The position numbers and the translations under genes were made by a program. The notes beneath the pieces are model-generated. The model saw nothing but the letters and a program-made list of their open reading frames with translations, did not search any database and was not told the DNA's origin. Shown here in pieces: positions 39,604 through 51,088 of a stretch of DNA of 61,252 nucleotides (positions are counted from its first letter, which is position 1; each line of letters opens with the position of its first letter). Source of the DNA: Deltaproteobacteria bacterium (lineage in GTDB: Bacteria > Myxococcota_A > Polyangia > Polyangiales > JADJMO01); NCBI GenBank assembly GCA_016182965.1, contig JACPFM010000070.1, forward strand, positions 1 to 61,252, written 5' to 3'.

Positions 39604-40746
39604 TCAGCGCTGCTGCTGCTGCTGGCCGGGGCGAACGCCCGGCGCCAGGTGCGCGGAGCCGCGCTCGATCATCATCTTGAGCTCCTCGGGATCCTGCGAG
39701 GCGGCGATCGCCTCCTCGACAGACACGAGCCTGCGGGTGAACAGGTTGAAGAGGCTCTGGTTGAACGTCATCATCCCGTACTTCTCCTGACCGACCTGCA
39801 TCTGCGAGTAGATCTGGTGGATCTTGTCTTCGCGGATGAGGTTCCGGATGGCGGCGTTCGGGACCATGATCTCCATGGCGAGCGCGCGGCCGGGCTGACC
39901 CATGCGCGGCAGGAGCGTCTGCGAGATGACGCCCTGGAGCGTGAAGGACAGCTGCGCGCGGATCTGCTGCTGCTGGTTGGCGGGGAAGACGTCGATGATG
40001 CGGTTGATCGTCTGCGCGCAGGAGTTGGTGTGCAACGTGGCGAAGACGAGGTGACCGGTCTCCGCGATCGTGAGCGCGGCCTCGATCGTCTCGAGGTCAC
40101 GCATCTCGCCGACGAGCACGACGTCCGGGTCCTGGCGCAGGATGTACTTGAGCGCGGTCTTGAACGAGGAGGTGTCGGCGCCGACCTCGCGCTGGTTCAC
40201 CAGACACATCTTGTGCGGGTGGAGGAACTCGATCGGGTCCTCGACCGTCATGATGTGGAGCCGGTTCTCGCTGTTGATCTTGTCGACCATCGTCGCGAGG
40301 GTCGTCGACTTGCCGGAGCCGGTCGCGCCCGTGACGAGGACCAGACCGCGCGGCTTGGCGCACAGCTCGGAGACGATCGCCGGGAGGCCGAGGTCCTCGA
40401 ACGACATGATCTTGAAGGGGATCGCGCGGAACGCCGCGGCGATGGCGCCACGCTGCATGAACACGTTGCAGCGGAACCGCGAGAGGTTCTTCACGCCGAA
40501 CGAGAGATCGAGCTCGTTGTTCTTCTCGAAGTGGACCTTCTGCTCCTCGGTCAGGATCGAGTAGATGAGCTGCTTGGTGTCGATCGGCGTGAGGGGCGGC
40601 AGCCGCAGCGGCACGATCTGACCGTCGATGCGCAGGAGCGGCGCCGACCCGGTGGTGATGTGGAGGTCGCTCGCTCCCTTGTCGATCATCGTCTTGAGCA
40701 GCTGGTGAAGGTTCACCGTCAAGCTGCTGCCGCTCGCTGCTGACAT
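39604..40746 (-). CDS. pilT: Type IV pilus retraction ATPase PilT
   Basis: A hexameric ATPase that depolymerises type IV pili (twitching/S-type motility). Of its 380 residues: GASDLHI (24-30), Walker A GATGSGKS (140-147), Walker B VVLVGEMRD with E214, the HTNSCAQTINRIIDVFP segment, and the PilT signature AIRNLIRE at 299-306, which separates it from PilB. The C-terminus ends in a Gln run (QQQQQ). The ATG at 40746 gives the normal PilT length. pilB lies about 1.5 kb upstream on the same strand, but an opposite-strand lipoprotein gene separates them, so they are not one operon. Confidence 0.97.
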   Translation of the reverse strand: MSAASGSSLTVNLHQLLKTMIDKGASDLHITTGSAPLLRIDGQIVPLRLPPLTPIDTKQLIYSILTEEQKVHFEKNNELDLSFGVKNLSRFRCNVFMQRGAIAAAFRAIPFKIMSFEDLGLPAIVSELCAKPRGLVLVTGATGSGKSTTLATMVDKINSENRLHIMTVEDPIEFLHPHKMCLVNQREVGADTSSFKTALKYILRQDPDVVLVGEMRDLETIEAALTIAETGHLVFATLHTNSCAQTINRIIDVFPANQQQQIRAQLSFTLQGVISQTLLPRMGQPGRALAMEIMVPNAAIRNLIREDKIHQIYSQMQVGQEKYGMMTFNQSLFNLFTRRLVSVEEAIAASQDPEELKMMIERGSAHLAPGVRPGQQQQQR

Positions 40747-40885
40747 TCGTCTCTTCCTCTCCGACGCCGGCGCGCCGCGCTTGGCGCTCCGAACGGGAAG
40801 CTTAGCCGTTCGGCAGGCCCGCTCGCCACTGTGCTTGCGACCGCGGTCGGGTGTACCCTCCGGGCTCTGTCTCGGGAGGTCCGAT

Positions 40886-41923
40886 ATGTCGACGTCGCGT
40901 TCGCTCGTGGGGTGGGTCGCCGTGGTGGGTTCCGTGCTGTTCCTGACGCCGGTCGTCGGGTGCGGCAAGAAGGACAAGGCCGAGTCGTCCGAGAAGTCGG
41001 AGAAGGCCACCAAGGACGACGAGGGCAAGAAGAAGAGCAAGTCCGACGAGAAGTACGCGACCGGCGACGTGTTCAAGTACGTCCCGTCGTCGTGCAAGGG
41101 CGCGCGCGTCTACGTGAACCTCGGCCTGTTCCTGAAGAACGAGGCGGTCGAGAAGAGCGCCGAGGCCCTCGAGGACAAGCTCTCCACTGGCATGAAGAAG
41201 AAGGACTCCAAGGCGATGGGCAAGGCCCTCAAGTCGCTCAAGAAGTCCGGCATCGATCCGGCGCGCGACATCAAGGAGATCGCCGTCTGCGGCGACGCCT
41301 CGCTCGACGAGTTCACCATCGCCATCGGCGGCAACTTCGCCGGCAAGGACCCGATCAAGGCGATCGCCAAGGCGACCGAAGAGGCCGGCGAGAAGGAGCT
41401 CGAGGAGAAGGAGACCGACGGCGTCCAGTACGTGAAGGACGGCAAGGACTACGTCGGCGCGGTCGCGCCGAACGTCCTCGTGGTCACGCGCTCCAAGGCG
41501 AAGTTCGCCGACCTGAAGACGGGCGAGGGCAAGGACACCGACTGGGACGTCGCCAAGGGCCGGATCATCTCCTTCAAGTTCGCCTCGAAGAAGGACGGCA
41601 AGTTCAGCGGCACCATCACCGAGAACGGCGACGATCTCGACCTCAAGGTGACCGCCGACTTCGCCGGCGACACCGGCGACAAGATCGAGGGCGATCCCAA
41701 GGCGTTCAAGAAGGGCTTCGACATGCAGAAGGAGGCCCTCGAGGACAAGCTCAAGAAGGGTCCCTTCAAGAAGATCGCCGACGACATCGGCAACGCGAAG
41801 GTGAAGGTCGACGGCAGCAAGGTCACCGTGACGCTCACGGTCCCCGCCAAGGATCTGGGCGACGCCATCACGAAGGCCGCCGAGATGAGCGAGGACGAGC
41901 TCGAGGGCGCGGTCGATCTCTGA
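40886..41923 (+). CDS. Lys-rich lipoprotein of unknown function
   Basis: A 345-residue protein with a lipoprotein signal peptide: hydrophobic GWVAVVGSVLFLTPVVGC with the lipobox Cys at about residue 26. A Lys/Glu/Ser linker (KKDKAESSEKSEKATKDDEG) follows, then a soluble domain (residues 55-345) rich in Lys/Asp, with repeated alpha/beta pattern but no family recognised. GGGAGG lies 7 nt before ATG 40886, which fixes the start. It is encoded between pilT and pilB on the opposite strand, divergent from pilT. An envelope role linked to pili is possible from position alone and weakly supported. Confidence 0.75.
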   Translation: MSTSRSLVGWVAVVGSVLFLTPVVGCGKKDKAESSEKSEKATKDDEGKKKSKSDEKYATGDVFKYVPSSCKGARVYVNLGLFLKNEAVEKSAEALEDKLSTGMKKKDSKAMGKALKSLKKSGIDPARDIKEIAVCGDASLDEFTIAIGGNFAGKDPIKAIAKATEEAGEKELEEKETDGVQYVKDGKDYVGAVAPNVLVVTRSKAKFADLKTGEGKDTDWDVAKGRIISFKFASKKDGKFSGTITENGDDLDLKVTADFAGDTGDKIEGDPKAFKKGFDMQKEALEDKLKKGPFKKIADDIGNAKVKVDGSKVTVTLTVPAKDLGDAITKAAEMSEDELEGAVDL

Positions 41924-41955
41924 TCGTCGCTGTCGCCGGTGACGCTTTCGCCGCC

Positions 41956-42199
41956 GGCGCAGGCCCGGTCGTCAGTCGTCAGTCGTCAGTCGTCCGCCCG
42001 AGACTGCCCCGACCTCCGACGTTCAACCTTCGACCGGGCGCGCGGCGGCCGGCGCAGGCCCGGTCATCAGTCATCAGTCGTCAGTCGTCAGTCAGCAGCC
42101 ACGAACGGGCGCTCATCTGCCCACGCTGCGCGCAGCGCTGCCGGCGCTGCATGGCGTCGGTCGTCTCGGCTGACGACTGACGACTGACGACTGACGACT
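41956..42199. repeat. Heptamer-array element with duplicated left arm
   Basis: The convergent 280-bp gap between the lipoprotein gene and pilB has two direct arms: 41967-41994 (GGTCGTC, AGTCGTC x3) and 42062-42096 (GGTCATC, AGTCATC, AGTCGTC x2, AGTCAGC). Both are preceded by the same words CCGGCGCAGGCCC, so about 40 bp is duplicated. The inverted arm 42172-42199 is GACGACT x4, exact, ending 4 bp from the pilB stop. No gene is present. Confidence 0.88.
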
Positions 42200-42203
42200 C
42201 GGA

Positions 42204-43916
<1,713 letters not shown>

Positions 43917-44021
43917 GGAGCGCGAGTCTAACCTTTTGTCCGAGGTGGGCGCGACCGACCTGAGCGCTCGCGCCGGACCGCGCTGGACGGGGTCCCGGTT
44001 GGACCCTAGGGTGCGTGGCGC

Positions 44022-44462
44022 GTGCACCTCGCCCTCCGGCTCGTCCACCTCCTCTCGACCGCCGTCTGGTTCGCCTCGACCCTGACGACGGCTGGGGACG
44101 TCCGGCGCTCCGTCGACCGCGGCGGGCCGCACTGCCCAGCCATGCTCGACCGGGTGCGTCGGAGCCTCGTGCTGTCGTCGGTCGCCGGCCTGTTCGTCAT
44201 CGCCTCCGGGCTCGGCCTCGTCTTCGCGGCGGGCGGCTTCAAGGCCGTTCCCGTGCGCATACATATCGGCTTCGCGCTGTCGCTCGTCGCGCTGAGCATC
44301 GAGGCGGGCGTGCTCAATGGCGCGTTCCGCTCGATGGGGGACGCGCTCGCCGAGGGCCGGGCAGACGAAGCTCGCGGTGGCGCCCGCCGGTTCGCCGCGT
44401 TCAACGGCGTGCTGCACCTGCTGCGGACCGTGACGTTCGTGCTGATGGTCTGGCGCTCCTGA
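44022..44462 (+). CDS. Four-helix membrane protein, CopD/DUF2269-like
   Basis: A 146-residue protein with four hydrophobic helices (about 3-22, 48-70, 77-96, 123-143). Helix 1 has conserved-type histidines (MHLALRLVHLLSTAVWF), as in CopD-like and DUF2269-like proteins, where they can bind metal or haem. GTG 44022 is the start. The role is unknown. It is divergent from pilB by 105 bp and 217 bp before the MoxR cluster. Confidence 0.65.
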   Translation: MHLALRLVHLLSTAVWFASTLTTAGDVRRSVDRGGPHCPAMLDRVRRSLVLSSVAGLFVIASGLGLVFAAGGFKAVPVRIHIGFALSLVALSIEAGVLNGAFRSMGDALAEGRADEARGGARRFAAFNGVLHLLRTVTFVLMVWRS

Positions 44463-44618
44463 GGCGCGGGCTCCAGAGAGGTGGACCGGCCGGCGGGTGA
44501 AAGCCAAGCACGGTCTCGAACGTTGGTCAGAGGGAGCGGGGACCCGGGCTCGCTCGTTCCCCGGCCACAGGCTAGGCTTTCCGGAACTTTCGGGGCCCCC
44601 GTACGTCAGGACGTGAGC

Positions 44619-44642
44619 AGGCCAGTAGGCCAGTAGGCCAGT
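44619..44642. repeat. 8-bp tandem repeat x3
   Basis: AGGCCAGT is repeated three times in the 217-bp gap before the coiled-coil gene, ending 37 bp before its ATG. It is different in unit length from the heptamer arrays and has no inverted partner nearby. Confidence 0.8.
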
Positions 44643-44679
44643 GGGCAAGGCCGCTCGGGACAGGACGACCAGGAGAGAC

Positions 44680-46767
44680 ATGAGCCGCGACGGCGACCAC
44701 GGGAACACCGAACACAGGGTCACCGTTCCTCCGGGGACGGTCCGCTCCGGCGACGGACCTGCGCCCGAAGGCGAGCCGGCGCCTGCCGCCGACCCGACGC
44801 CTGCGCCGCGCTCGACCGGGCACGATCTCGACGTAGGGCGCTTGCGCACGCTCGCCGCGGTCGCCGAGCTGCGCATGCGCCTCGGGCGAGCGCTCGGCGT
44901 CTTCATCACCACGGCGGCCGGCGCGCTGCTCGTGGCGGCGGCGGTGCTCGCGGCCGCCAAGACCACCCGCCTCGCCGATCCTGCCGCGCGGCGGTTGCTC
45001 ATCGCCCTCGCGCTCACGCCGCTCCTGGCCGCGGTGATCGCGTGGATGCGACGCCTGCCGCCGCTCGCCGGCGCGATCGCCCTCGACCGCGAGGCCGGCC
45101 TCCGCGACCGCATCGCGACGGCGCTCGCCTTCGCGGACAAGGGCGCGAGCAAGGGCGCGAACAACGAGTTCGAGCGCGCGGCGATCGCCGACGGCATCGC
45201 CCACGCGCACCGCGCGAAGCCCTCGCGCGCCGTGCCCATCCCCGTCCCGCGCGATCTCGTGGCGGTCGTCGCGCTCTCCGGCGTCGTCGCCGTCGTCGGC
45301 CTGCTCGAGGTCCGCAAGTACGTGCACGAGGCGCAGGCGCCGACGATCAACGCCCTCGAGATGGACCCGGACGATCTCGAGGCGCTCGCCGACTTCGCCA
45401 ACCAGCTGAAGGATCAGCCGCACGCCGACGACGACATGAAGGCGGCGGTGCAGGAGTTCAACAAGCTCGTCGAGGACCTGAAGAACAAGCGCATCGACCG
45501 CAACGAGGCCTTCCGGCGGATGGCGGAGCTCGACACCAAGCTCCAGAAGTCCGGTGAGCTCGACAAGAAGGCGCTCGAGGAGGCGATGAAGAAGGTCGGC
45601 TCCGAGCTGAAGAAGAACGACCTCACCAAGGATGTCGGCCACGCGCTCGAGAAGGGCGACAAGAAGGAGGCCGAGAAGAAGCTCAAGGAGCTCGCGGCCA
45701 AGCTCAAGTCCAACCAGCTGAAGCTCTCCGAGGAGCAGAAGAAGCAGCTCGCCGAGGCACTGAAGAAGGCGGCCAACCGCGATCGCGAGAAGGCGCTCGC
45801 CGAGATGAAGGCCAAGCGCGACAAGCTGGTCGCCGAGCTCGAGAAGCTCCGCGCCGAGAAGGAGAAGAACGGCGGCAAAGAGACGCCGGAGATGGAGAAG
45901 GACCGCAAGCAGAAGGAGCGCGAGCTCGATCGCCTCGATCGCGAGGAGAAGGAGCAGGCCTCCGCCGATCGTCAGCTCGAGAAGCTCGATCGCGATCTGG
46001 AGCAGGCGGCCCACGACATCATGAAGGACCTCGGGCTCTCGGCCGCCGATCTCGATGCCGGCGCCGAGGACATCAACAAGATGGCCGAGGACGATCTGAC
46101 CGCCGAAGAGAAGGAAGAGCTCCGTCAGCGCATCAAGGAGCTCCACGATCTCCTCGTGCAGCAGGGCAAGCTCACCCCCGAGCAGCTCGCGAAGCTCAAG
46201 GAGTTCATGAAGAAGGCCAAGGGCGGCAAGAGCGCCAAGGCCGGCAAGAAGAAGAAGCCCGGGAAGATGGGCAAGTTCAACCCCGACCTCGATCCGAGCG
46301 GCGGCGGCGACGACAAGGGCGATCAGGACGGCGACGGCGACGACGGCGACGGCGAGCCGAAGGACTGGACGCTCGGCCCCGACGGCAAGCCGATCCCGAT
46401 GCCGGGCGCCGGCGCCGGTGCGGGCCAGCCAGGTGCGGGTCAGCCCGGTGGCCAGCCTGGCGGCGACGGCAAGCAGCCGGGCCCCGGCTGGGGCGTCGGC
46501 CACGATCCGAAGATGCTCGGCAAGAAGACGGCGAACAAGGTCGGCACCACCGACATCCAGGTCGCCGGTCAGGACGCGGGCAAGGGCCCGAAGCGCAGCG
46601 AGGTCATCCTCGGGGCCGCCGACAAAGGCTTCGTCGTGAAGGGCTACAAGAAGGTCTACACCGAGTACAAGACCGTCGCCGAGGAGGCGCTCAAGCAGGA
46701 CGAGATCCCCGCCGGCTACCGCTTCTACGTGCGACGTTACTTCGATCTCATCCGCCCGCGGGACTGA
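44680..46767 (+). CDS. Membrane protein with very long coiled coil (head of MoxR cluster)
   Basis: A 695-residue protein. A Pro-rich N-terminus is followed by membrane helices near 71-93, 105-123 and 191-209; between the last two is DREAGLRDRIATALAF, similar to DUF4175-type membrane proteins. Residues 225-570 are almost wholly charged coiled coil (KKEAEKKLKELAAKLKSNQL, RELDRLDREEKEQASADRQL). A Gly/Asp/Pro-rich section (585-640) and a more ordered C-terminus (AGYRFYVRRYFDLIRPRD) follow. A Shine-Dalgarno (AGGAGAG) lies just before ATG 44680. As first gene of the MoxR/DUF58/VWA set it is probably the membrane organiser of that complex; the exact function is unknown. Confidence 0.8.
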   Translation: MSRDGDHGNTEHRVTVPPGTVRSGDGPAPEGEPAPAADPTPAPRSTGHDLDVGRLRTLAAVAELRMRLGRALGVFITTAAGALLVAAAVLAAAKTTRLADPAARRLLIALALTPLLAAVIAWMRRLPPLAGAIALDREAGLRDRIATALAFADKGASKGANNEFERAAIADGIAHAHRAKPSRAVPIPVPRDLVAVVALSGVVAVVGLLEVRKYVHEAQAPTINALEMDPDDLEALADFANQLKDQPHADDDMKAAVQEFNKLVEDLKNKRIDRNEAFRRMAELDTKLQKSGELDKKALEEAMKKVGSELKKNDLTKDVGHALEKGDKKEAEKKLKELAAKLKSNQLKLSEEQKKQLAEALKKAANRDREKALAEMKAKRDKLVAELEKLRAEKEKNGGKETPEMEKDRKQKERELDRLDREEKEQASADRQLEKLDRDLEQAAHDIMKDLGLSAADLDAGAEDINKMAEDDLTAEEKEELRQRIKELHDLLVQQGKLTPEQLAKLKEFMKKAKGGKSAKAGKKKKPGKMGKFNPDLDPSGGGDDKGDQDGDGDDGDGEPKDWTLGPDGKPIPMPGAGAGAGQPGAGQPGGQPGGDGKQPGPGWGVGHDPKMLGKKTANKVGTTDIQVAGQDAGKGPKRSEVILGAADKGFVVKGYKKVYTEYKTVAEEALKQDEIPAGYRFYVRRYFDLIRPRD

Positions 46768-46784
46768 TGCTCGCTCCGCTCGCC

Positions 46785-46926
46785 GGTCTAGAGTCTAGGG
46801 TCTAGAGTCTAGAGCCCAAGACCGAGACCGAGGCCACACGCGCACGCAATCATGCTCTCCTCTGCGCGCACTCTCCGACGGCGCGCGCAGGGCGCACTCT
46901 AGACTCTGGACTCTAGACTCTGGACC
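46785..46926. repeat. Paired inverted heptamer arrays (AGTCTAG dialect) before moxR
   Basis: Left arm 46785-46812: GGTCTAG, AGTCTAG, GGTCTAG, AGTCTAG. Right arm 46899-46926: CTAGACT, CTGGACT, CTAGACT, CTGGACC. Four units on each side, separated by 86 bp. The element occupies most of the 196-bp gap between two genes of the same operon. Confidence 0.88.
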
Positions 46927-46963
46927 GGGGGACAAGGCCCCGCGACTCTCGCATCAAGGACCC

Positions 46964-47993
<1,030 letters not shown>

Positions 47994-47995
<2 letters not shown>

Positions 47996-48167
47996 TCGTC
48001 AGTCGTCAGTCATCCGTCGTCAGCCGAGACGAGAGACTCCTGCCGACCACCCGACGCTGCCTCTCCTGCAAGGCCTCTCCTGCCAATCTCGCCGCCGATT
48101 CTCTCGACTGACGACTGACGACTGACGACTGACGACTCTGACGACTGACGACTGACGACTGACGACT
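47994..48167. repeat. Paired inverted heptamer arrays filling the moxR-DUF58 gap
   Basis: The left arm begins with the AG of the moxR stop: AGTCGTC x2, AGTCATC, CGTCGTC (47994-48021). The right arm is eight exact GACGACT units in two blocks (48110-48137 and 48140-48167) with a 2-nt slip. Only AGA separates it from the DUF58 ATG (48171). The whole 175-bp gap is thus the element. Confidence 0.92.
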
Positions 48168-48170
48168 AGA

Positions 48171-49154
48171 ATGGGCCTCCTCGATTTCCTCCGCTCCAAA
48201 GCCCCCGCGTCCATTCGCGGCGGCCGGGGCGCGCGCGCGGTCGTCACGGACGAGGATCTGTTCGACGACGAGTTCCAGCGAAAGCTCGAGTACCTCGCCA
48301 TCGTCTCGCGCCGCGTGTTCGCCGGCCGCATGCGCGCCGAGCGCCGCACCAAGAAGACCGGCGCGGGCATCGAGTTCGCCGACCACCGCTCCTACAACGC
48401 CGGCGACGACATCCGCTACCTCGACTGGAACGTCTACCAGCGCTTCGGGCGCCTGCTCCTGCGGCTGTTCGAGGAGGAGGAGGACCTCTCGATTTACCTG
48501 CTGGTCGACTGCTCGCGCTCGATGGGCTTCGACATGAAGCACCGCGACGCGACGGTCTTCCGGGGGCCGAAGCTGGCGCAGGCCAAGCGCCTCGCCGCCG
48601 CGCTCTGCTACATCGGGCTGTCGAACCTCGACCGCGTGAGCGTCGCCGCGCTCACCAACCGCGTGCGCGATCGCATGCCCGCCACCCGCGGCAAGCAGCG
48701 CATCCACCGCGTCTTCGAGTTCCTCCGCGGCGTCGACGCCGAGGGCGCCACCGGCCTCGAGGAGAGCCTCAAGCAGTTCGTCGCGCAGAACAAGCGCCGG
48801 GGCCTGGCGGTGCTGATCAGCGACCTCTTCGATCCGAAGGGGTTCGAGCAGGCGATCAACGTGCTCCGCTACAACAAGTTCGAGCCGTTCGTGCTGCACG
48901 TCGTCGACCCGGAGGACGCGCACCCCGATCTGAGCGGCGACGTGCGCATCTTCGACGTCGAGACCGGCACCGAGCGCGAGGTCACCGTCACCAAGGGCGT
49001 CCTCGAGAAATACGCGAAGGCGTACGAGGAGTACCTCAAGGAGATCGAGGTCTTCTGCACGCTGAAGCAGGTGCCCTACTTCCGCGCGCCGGTCGATCTG
49101 CCGTTCGACGATCTGATCCTGCAGGTGTTCCGGCGCGGAGGGTTCCTGCGCTGA
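48171..49154 (+). CDS. DUF58 domain protein (VWA-like)
   Basis: A 327-residue cytoplasmic protein with the DUF58 signature HRSYNAGDDIRYLDWNVYQ at about 73-91, followed by a VWA-like metal site LLVDCSRSMGF (about 109-119). DUF58 proteins accompany MoxR ATPases and BatA/BatB-type VWA proteins in many phyla and are presumed substrates or adaptors. The next gene overlaps by 1 bp (TGATG). There is no Shine-Dalgarno: the ATG directly follows the GACGACT array plus AGA. Later in-frame starts would truncate the conserved part. Confidence 0.93.
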   Translation: MGLLDFLRSKAPASIRGGRGARAVVTDEDLFDDEFQRKLEYLAIVSRRVFAGRMRAERRTKKTGAGIEFADHRSYNAGDDIRYLDWNVYQRFGRLLLRLFEEEEDLSIYLLVDCSRSMGFDMKHRDATVFRGPKLAQAKRLAAALCYIGLSNLDRVSVAALTNRVRDRMPATRGKQRIHRVFEFLRGVDAEGATGLEESLKQFVAQNKRRGLAVLISDLFDPKGFEQAINVLRYNKFEPFVLHVVDPEDAHPDLSGDVRIFDVETGTEREVTVTKGVLEKYAKAYEEYLKEIEVFCTLKQVPYFRAPVDLPFDDLILQVFRRGGFLR

Positions 49155-51088
49155 TGCACCTCGTCGGCATCCCCCTCGCCCAGCTGCTCCCGATCTTCGG
49201 CGTCGCCGCTGCGGCCGTCGTCGGCCTGTACATCCTCAAGCTGCGCCGGCGGCCCGTCGCCGTGCCGTTCGAGCGGCTGTGGGAGCGCATCCTCCGCGAC
49301 AAGGAGGCGACGAGCCTCTTCTCGCGCCTGAAGCGGCTCCTCTCGCTGCTCTTGCAGCTCGCGATCCTCGCGGCGCTGGTCTTCGCGCTGGGCGATCCGC
49401 GCACCGCGGTCGAGGTCGTGAAGGGGCGCACGCTGGTCGTGCTGGTCGACACCTCGGCGTCGATGAAGGCGCGCGACGGCGACGGCGGTCGCTCGCGCCT
49501 CGAGCTGGCGCGCGACGAGGTCAAGAAGCTGGTGAAGGGCCTCGGTGCGAGCGATCGCATGCTGATCGCGTCGATGGACGCGGTGGTCACGCCGATGTCG
49601 CCGCTGACGTCGGACACGGGCGTGCTCGACGACGCGGCGGGGCGCCTCGACGCCAGCGACTGCCGCGCCGACTTCACGCGCGGCCTCCGCTACGCGCTCG
49701 ACACGCTGCGCAGCACCCGCGAGCCCGAGGTGGTGGTCGTCAGCGACGGCGGCCTCGGCGAGGCGAAGGACGGCCTCGGAAGCGTGAAGCTCGGCGACGT
49801 GAAGCTGAGCTATCTCCCGGTCGGCAAGGGCAAGCGCAACGTCGCGATCACGCAGTTCGCCGTGCGCCGCTACCCGCTCGACAAGGCGCGCTACGAGGTG
49901 ATGATCGAGGTGCAGAACCTCGGCGATCGCGAGGAGGACGTCGAGCTGTCGCTGTTCGGCGACGACGTGCTCGTCGATCTGACCAAGCTCCACCTCAAGG
50001 CGGGCGAGCGGCTCCCGCGCTTCTATCCCTCGCTCGGCGGCGCGAGCCGCACGCTCGAAGCGCGCCTCGGCCTCGCGCCCGCGCCGGTCCCCAACGCGAA
50101 GACGGAGAGCGACGATCTGCCCGCCGACGATCGCGCCTACGCGGTGCTCCCCGAGCGCCGGCGCACCAAGGTCCTCGCGGTCACCGCCGGCAACACCTAC
50201 CTCGAGGCGGCGCTGCTCCTCGACGAGTACCTCGACGTGACCACCATCGCGCCGAGCCAGCTGCAGGCGACGATGGGCGTCCAGAAGTTCGACGTCGCCA
50301 TCCTCGACGGGGTGAGCGCGTCGCTGCGGCCCGGGCTGCCGACGCTCTACCTCGACCCGCGCGACGGCGGTCCGATCAAGGTCGACGCGAAGAAGCCGAT
50401 GGTCGAGCCCACGTTCGACAAGCTCGAGCGCAAGCACCCGATCCTCCGGTGGACGGCGCTCGAGAACGTGGGCATCGCGAGCGGCGTGAAGCTGCTGCCC
50501 GCCGAGGGCGACAAGGTCGTCGGCGGCTCCGAGGAGGGCGCGCTCCTCGTCGCCGGCGCGCGGCAGGGCACCAAGTTCGTCGCGCTCGGGTTCGACGTGC
50601 GCCAGAGCGACCTGCCGCTGCGCATCGCCTGGCCGGTCTTCCTCCTCAACACCATCAACTGGTTCGTCGAGGAGGACACCGAGTACCTCTCCTCGTTCAA
50701 GACCGGCGACGTGTGGCACGTCCCGGCGCCGCTCGGCGCCACCAACGAGGTCACGCTCGTCGAGCCCGGCGGCAAGGAGCACCGCGTGCCGGTGCAGGAC
50801 GGCCGCGCGGTGTACTTCGGGACCAAGGCCGGGTTCCACCGGCTGAAGAAGCCGAATCGCCCGGGCGATCCGCCGGGCAACGACGTGGTCTTCGCGGCCA
50901 ACCTCGTCGATCCGGTCGAGAGCGCGATCGCGCCGAAGACCGATCTGATCGTCGACGGAAAGAAGGGCGGCGAGGTCGCCGGGTTCAAGGTCGGCGTCCG
51001 TCGCGAGCTCTGGATCTACATCCTCCTCGCGGTCGCGATGATCAGCGCCATCGAGTGGGCGACCTACCACCGGAGGGTCACGGTATGA
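49154..51088 (+). CDS. BatA-like membrane protein with VWA domain
   Basis: A 644-residue protein. The N-terminal aerotolerance-regulator (BatA_N) type membrane part is residues 5-80 (VVGLYILKLRRRPVAVPFER, then LLSLLLQLAILAALVFAL). A VWA domain follows at 92-230, with the MIDAS LVDTSASM. A beta-rich region and a GATase-like section (TLYLDPRDGGPIKV, around 395) come next, and a last helix at about 620-638 (LWIYILLAVAMISAIEWATY). It should lie in the cytoplasmic membrane with the VWA domain facing the periplasm. It overlaps DUF58 by 1 bp and the next gene by 4 bp, so all three are coupled. Confidence 0.88.
   Translation: MHLVGIPLAQLLPIFGVAAAAVVGLYILKLRRRPVAVPFERLWERILRDKEATSLFSRLKRLLSLLLQLAILAALVFALGDPRTAVEVVKGRTLVVLVDTSASMKARDGDGGRSRLELARDEVKKLVKGLGASDRMLIASMDAVVTPMSPLTSDTGVLDDAAGRLDASDCRADFTRGLRYALDTLRSTREPEVVVVSDGGLGEAKDGLGSVKLGDVKLSYLPVGKGKRNVAITQFAVRRYPLDKARYEVMIEVQNLGDREEDVELSLFGDDVLVDLTKLHLKAGERLPRFYPSLGGASRTLEARLGLAPAPVPNAKTESDDLPADDRAYAVLPERRRTKVLAVTAGNTYLEAALLLDEYLDVTTIAPSQLQATMGVQKFDVAILDGVSASLRPGLPTLYLDPRDGGPIKVDAKKPMVEPTFDKLERKHPILRWTALENVGIASGVKLLPAEGDKVVGGSEEGALLVAGARQGTKFVALGFDVRQSDLPLRIAWPVFLLNTINWFVEEDTEYLSSFKTGDVWHVPAPLGATNEVTLVEPGGKEHRVPVQDGRAVYFGTKAGFHRLKKPNRPGDPPGNDVVFAANLVDPVESAIAPKTDLIVDGKKGGEVAGFKVGVRRELWIYILLAVAMISAIEWATYHRRVTV

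Noticed and set aside
40747..41097. N-terminal extension of pilT
   Set aside because: The open frame continues upstream of 40746, but PilT proteins begin at MSAASGSSLTVNLHQLL-like sequence and the extension overlaps the divergent lipoprotein gene.
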